Source of the DNA: JBCCRH01 sp039208045
GTDB taxonomy: Bacteria > Bacteroidota > Bacteroidia > Chitinophagales > Saprospiraceae
DNA length: 14,829 bases
Direction of reading: 5' to 3'
Assembly (NCBI GenBank): GCA_039208045.1
Contig: JBCCRH010000103.1
Span: forward strand, 1-14,829
A program made the position numbers and the translations under genes. Numbering within the stretch: position 1 is the stretch's first letter; every line of letters begins with the position of its first letter. The notes below the pieces were generated by a model, which searched no databases, had not been told where the DNA came from, and saw only the letters and a list, made by a program, of their open reading frames with translations. Positions 12,361 through 14,829 of the stretch are shown in pieces.

Positions 12361-14289
12361 ATGGGTAAAATTATTGGTATAGACTTAGGTACTACCAACT
12401 CTTGTGTTGCTGTAATGGAAGGGAACGAGCCTGTAGTCATCCCCAATGATGAAGGAAAAAGAACGACACCTTCTGTGGTCGCTTTTATGGATAATGGAGA
12501 ACGTAAAATTGGTGACCCTGCCAAGCGTCAGGCCATTACCAACCCTAAGCGTACGATTTCTTCTATCAAGCGCTTTATGGGTACTCGCCATAGTGAAATG
12601 ACCAATGAAGTGGATCGAGTAGCGTACAAAGTGGTGAAAGGTGATAATGATACCGTAAGAGTAGACATTGAAGGTCGACTATATACGCCTCAGGAAATTT
12701 CTGCAATGGTCTTGCAGAAAATGAAGAAAGTAGCCGAGGATTTCTTGGGAGCAGAGGTGAGTGAAGCAGTAGTTACTGTGCCCGCTTACTTTAATGATTC
12801 TCAGCGTCAGGCGACTAAAGAAGCAGGTGAAATTGCTGGCTTAAAGATTAGCCGTATTATTAATGAGCCGACTGCCGCTGCCTTGGCATATGGCCTCGAC
12901 AAGAAAGATACAGAAGTTACCATTGCAGTATATGACTTAGGTGGTGGTACTTTCGATATTTCTATCTTGGACTTGGGTGATGGCGTCTTCGAAGTAAAAT
13001 CTACTAATGGAGATACGCACTTGGGTGGAGATGATTTCGACCGCGTAATCATTGACTGGTTAGCACAAACCTTCAAGGGGCAAGAAAATATTGACTTGCG
13101 CAAAGATCCGATGGCGCTTCAGCGCTTGAAGGATGCCGCAGAAAAGGCGAAGATTGAGCTATCTTCTACAACGGAGACAGAAATCAACCTTCCTTACATC
13201 ACTGCGGTAGATGGTGTGCCTAAGCACTTGGTGACTAAACTTTCGCGTGCGAAGTTTGAGCAATTAGCGGATGAATTAGTGGAGCGTACCTTGGAGCCTT
13301 GCCGCTTGGCGCTTAAAGATGCAGGCCTATCTAAAAACGATATTGACGAGATCATCTTAGTAGGTGGTTCTACTCGTATCCCGCGTATTCAGCAGGCTGT
13401 GGAGGACTTTTTTGGTAAAAAGCCAAATAAAGGGGTAAACCCAGATGAGGTTGTAGCCATTGGTGCTTCTGTTCAAGGAGGGGTGCTGAGTGGAGATGTA
13501 CAGGATGTACTCTTGCTAGATGTAACGCCACTTTCTATGGGTATCGAGACGATGGGTGGTGTGTATGATGTAGTGATTGAGTCGAACTCTACGATTCCTA
13601 CGAAAAAGTCAAAAGTATACTCTACCGCTTCTGACAATCAACCTTCTGTAGAAATTCATATTCTTCAGGGAGAGCGCAGTATGGCGCGCGATAACCGTAC
13701 GGTAGGACGCTTTATCTTAGATGGCATCCCACCAGCACCACGAGGTGTGCCACAAGTAGAAGTATCTTTTGATATTGATGCGAACGGTATCCTTAATGTA
13801 TCTGCAAAAGATAAGGGCACTGGAAAAGAGCAAAATATCCGTATCGAAGCATCTACTGGACTGTCTAAAGAGGAGATCGCTAGAATGAAAGCGGAAGCAG
13901 AAGCAAATGCAGACTCCGACCGTGAAGCAAAAGAGCGCATCGATAAGCTAAATGCTGCGGACACCTTGGTTTTCCAAACGGAAAAGCAGCTGAAGGAGTA
14001 TGGCGATAAGATTCCAGCAGAGAAGAAAGAAGTGATTGAGCGGGCGGCGAGCGAACTCAAAGAAGCACACCAAGCGCAAGACCTCGATAAAATTGCAGCA
14101 GCTACAGAAGCATTAAATACAGCTTGGCAAAATGCTAGCCAAGAAATGTATCAAGCCACCCAGGAGGCTAATGCTCAAAATGGCGGCGATCCACAAGCGG
14201 GTGCTCAAGAAGAGCCTAATGGCCAAAGCACCAATGCGGCTGATGATGTCACCGATGTGGAATACGAAGAGGTAAAAGATGATAAATAA
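12361..14289 (+). CDS. dnaK: Chaperone protein DnaK (Hsp70)
   Basis: The 642-residue Hsp70 binds exposed hydrophobic peptides and uses ATP, with DnaJ and GrpE, to refold or protect proteins in the cytoplasm. The ATPase domain carries IGIDLGTTNSCVAVMEG (5-21), INEPTAAALAYGLD (167-180), VYDLGGGTFD (190-199) and VGGSTRIPR. The interdomain linker is VLLLDVTP (383-390), followed by the substrate-binding domain (STIPTKKS, LQGERSMARDN, FDIDANGILNVSAKDKGTGK), a helical lid and the usual acidic tail DVTDVEYEEVKDDK. I place the start at the ATG at 12361. An open frame reaching back to a TTG at 12223 would add 46 residues with no match to Hsp70 and would run through the leader hairpins. grpE and dnaJ are not adjacent. 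Confidence 0.98.
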   Translation: MGKIIGIDLGTTNSCVAVMEGNEPVVIPNDEGKRTTPSVVAFMDNGERKIGDPAKRQAITNPKRTISSIKRFMGTRHSEMTNEVDRVAYKVVKGDNDTVRVDIEGRLYTPQEISAMVLQKMKKVAEDFLGAEVSEAVVTVPAYFNDSQRQATKEAGEIAGLKISRIINEPTAAALAYGLDKKDTEVTIAVYDLGGGTFDISILDLGDGVFEVKSTNGDTHLGGDDFDRVIIDWLAQTFKGQENIDLRKDPMALQRLKDAAEKAKIELSSTTETEINLPYITAVDGVPKHLVTKLSRAKFEQLADELVERTLEPCRLALKDAGLSKNDIDEIILVGGSTRIPRIQQAVEDFFGKKPNKGVNPDEVVAIGASVQGGVLSGDVQDVLLLDVTPLSMGIETMGGVYDVVIESNSTIPTKKSKVYSTASDNQPSVEIHILQGERSMARDNRTVGRFILDGIPPAPRGVPQVEVSFDIDANGILNVSAKDKGTGKEQNIRIEASTGLSKEEIARMKAEAEANADSDREAKERIDKLNAADTLVFQTEKQLKEYGDKIPAEKKEVIERAASELKEAHQAQDLDKIAAATEALNTAWQNASQEMYQATQEANAQNGGDPQAGAQEEPNGQSTNAADDVTDVEYEEVKDDK

Positions 14290-14317
14290 TACTTTTGTTA
14301 AATGACTCTTTTGAAAC

Positions 14318-14364
14318 AGTCCGGTTTGTCCGCCTCAGGCGAATAAACCGGACTTTTCTTTTTT
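14318..14364 (+). terminator. Rho-independent terminator of dnaK
   Basis: A perfect 10-bp stem AGTCCGGTTT (14318-14327) with AAACCGGACT (14345-14354) is followed by TTTTCTTTTTT. A second small stem, CGCC-TCA-GGCG (14331-14341), is nested in the loop. Position 28 bases after the dnaK stop and the T-run direction fit termination of dnaK. The minus-strand side has only a poor T-run, so it probably does not serve the convergent peptidase gene well. Confidence 0.9.
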
Positions 14365-14374
14365 ACTCTATACT

Positions 14375-14829
14375 CTATCCCCTACCCTTTGGGTGTACCA
14401 ATTTCATCTCCTCAATTAGGCGCGTAGCACCAGCATATTTGTCCACGATAAACAAAATATAGCGGGCATCTACCATAATATTCCGGCAAATAGACGCATC
14501 GTAATTAATATCACTCATCGTACCTTCCCATACGCGATCAAAGTTTAGGCCAATCAAATTGCCGTTGGCATCTATAGCAGGGCTTCCAGAATTCCCTCCT
14601 GTGGTGTGGTTAGAGCCCAAAAAGCAGATGGGAACTTTGCCATTTTGATCGGCGTACTGACCATAGTCTTTCGCTTCGTACAATTCGATGAGGCGCTGCG
14701 GCACATCAAATTCATAGTCGCCAGGCACATACTTCTCAATTACCCCATCCAAGTAGGTTACCGGCTGATATACGATCGCATCTTTTGGCATATAGCCTTT
14801 TACCTGCCCATAGGTAACGCGCATGGTGC
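14375..14829 (-). CDS. S46-family dipeptidyl-peptidase (partial, C-terminal part)
   Basis: The last 151 residues or so of a gene that enters from beyond the right edge. S46 enzymes are serine exopeptidases of the trypsin-like clan that release dipeptides in the periplasm and support growth on peptides. The catalytic serine is in TTGGNSGSPAI (codon 14588-14590), followed by GLNFDRVWEGTMSDINYD, ICRNIMVDARYILF and a typical C-terminus. The residue 18 positions after the serine is Arg (codon 14534-14536). In the DPP11 group this S1-site position is Arg and goes with Asp/Glu preference, whereas DPP7/DAP-BII types have Gly, so DPP11-like specificity is likely. The N-terminal part is not visible, and the ATG at 14822-14824 is internal. 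Confidence 0.92.
   Translation of the reverse strand, partial: TMRVTYGQVKGYMPKDAIVYQPVTYLDGVIEKYVPGDYEFDVPQRLIELYEAKDYGQYADQNGKVPICFLGSNHTTGGNSGSPAIDANGNLIGLNFDRVWEGTMSDINYDASICRNIMVDARYILFIVDKYAGATRLIEEMKLVHPKGRG

Noticed and set aside
13665..14060. 131-residue frame opposite dnaK
   Set aside because: It is a serine-rich antisense shadow of the dnaK C-terminal coding sequence, with no domain.

Overview
The window looks like ordinary chromosome from a member of the Bacteroidota, most likely a Saprospiraceae/Lewinella-like bacterium. This rests on gene content: an OmpA/PorT-type outer-membrane barrel, an S46 dipeptidyl-peptidase, a DUF4249-like lipoprotein with a Bacteroidota-type lipobox, and stand-alone LytTR proteins. 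One TAnnTTTG promoter element and the lack of obvious Shine-Dalgarno sequences agree. The genus is inference from protein flavour only.

Layout, left to right. A pair of facing REP-like palindromes (1-88) is followed by a minus-strand outer-membrane barrel gene (119-805). A 161-bp imperfect palindrome (853-1013) sits just upstream of that gene's start. Two adjacent minus-strand LytTR-only genes (1320-2047) follow, with a terminator at 1137-1176. Divergent from them is a two-gene plus-strand unit, manA (mannose-6-phosphate isomerase) and a GT39-type membrane glycosyltransferase (2253-4962). Next is a 795-bp non-coding block (4963-5757) with two tandem copies of a roughly 300-bp structured unit, a REP-like palindrome and two further hairpins. 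After it come recG (5758-7866) and, convergent with it, a minus-strand cluster transcribed panB, mltG, then an ERG4/ERG24 sterol-reductase-like membrane protein (10919 down to 7885). A DUF4249-like lipoprotein gene (11056-12063), dnaK with a hairpin-rich leader (12361-14289) and a strong terminator (14318-14364) follow. The window closes with the C-terminal part of an S46 peptidase gene on the minus strand.

Most protein genes are housekeeping or typical for the phylum: envelope biogenesis (manA, GT39, mltG, outer-membrane barrel, lipoprotein), CoA precursor synthesis (panB), DNA repair (recG) and chaperone function (dnaK). The less explained part is the non-coding DNA. There is a family of dispersed REP-like palindromes (four fairly complete copies and two left halves), a tandem ~300-bp unit whose two copies differ in ways that keep hairpins paired, and a long MITE-like palindrome. 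No transposase, CRISPR array, tRNA or rRNA is visible. The sterol-reductase homologue beside mltG and the paired orphan LytTR proteins are the most interesting protein-level observations.

Three genes are given shorter starts than the longest open frame, because the longer versions begin at TTG and add residues outside the conserved family: the GT39 gene, panB and dnaK.
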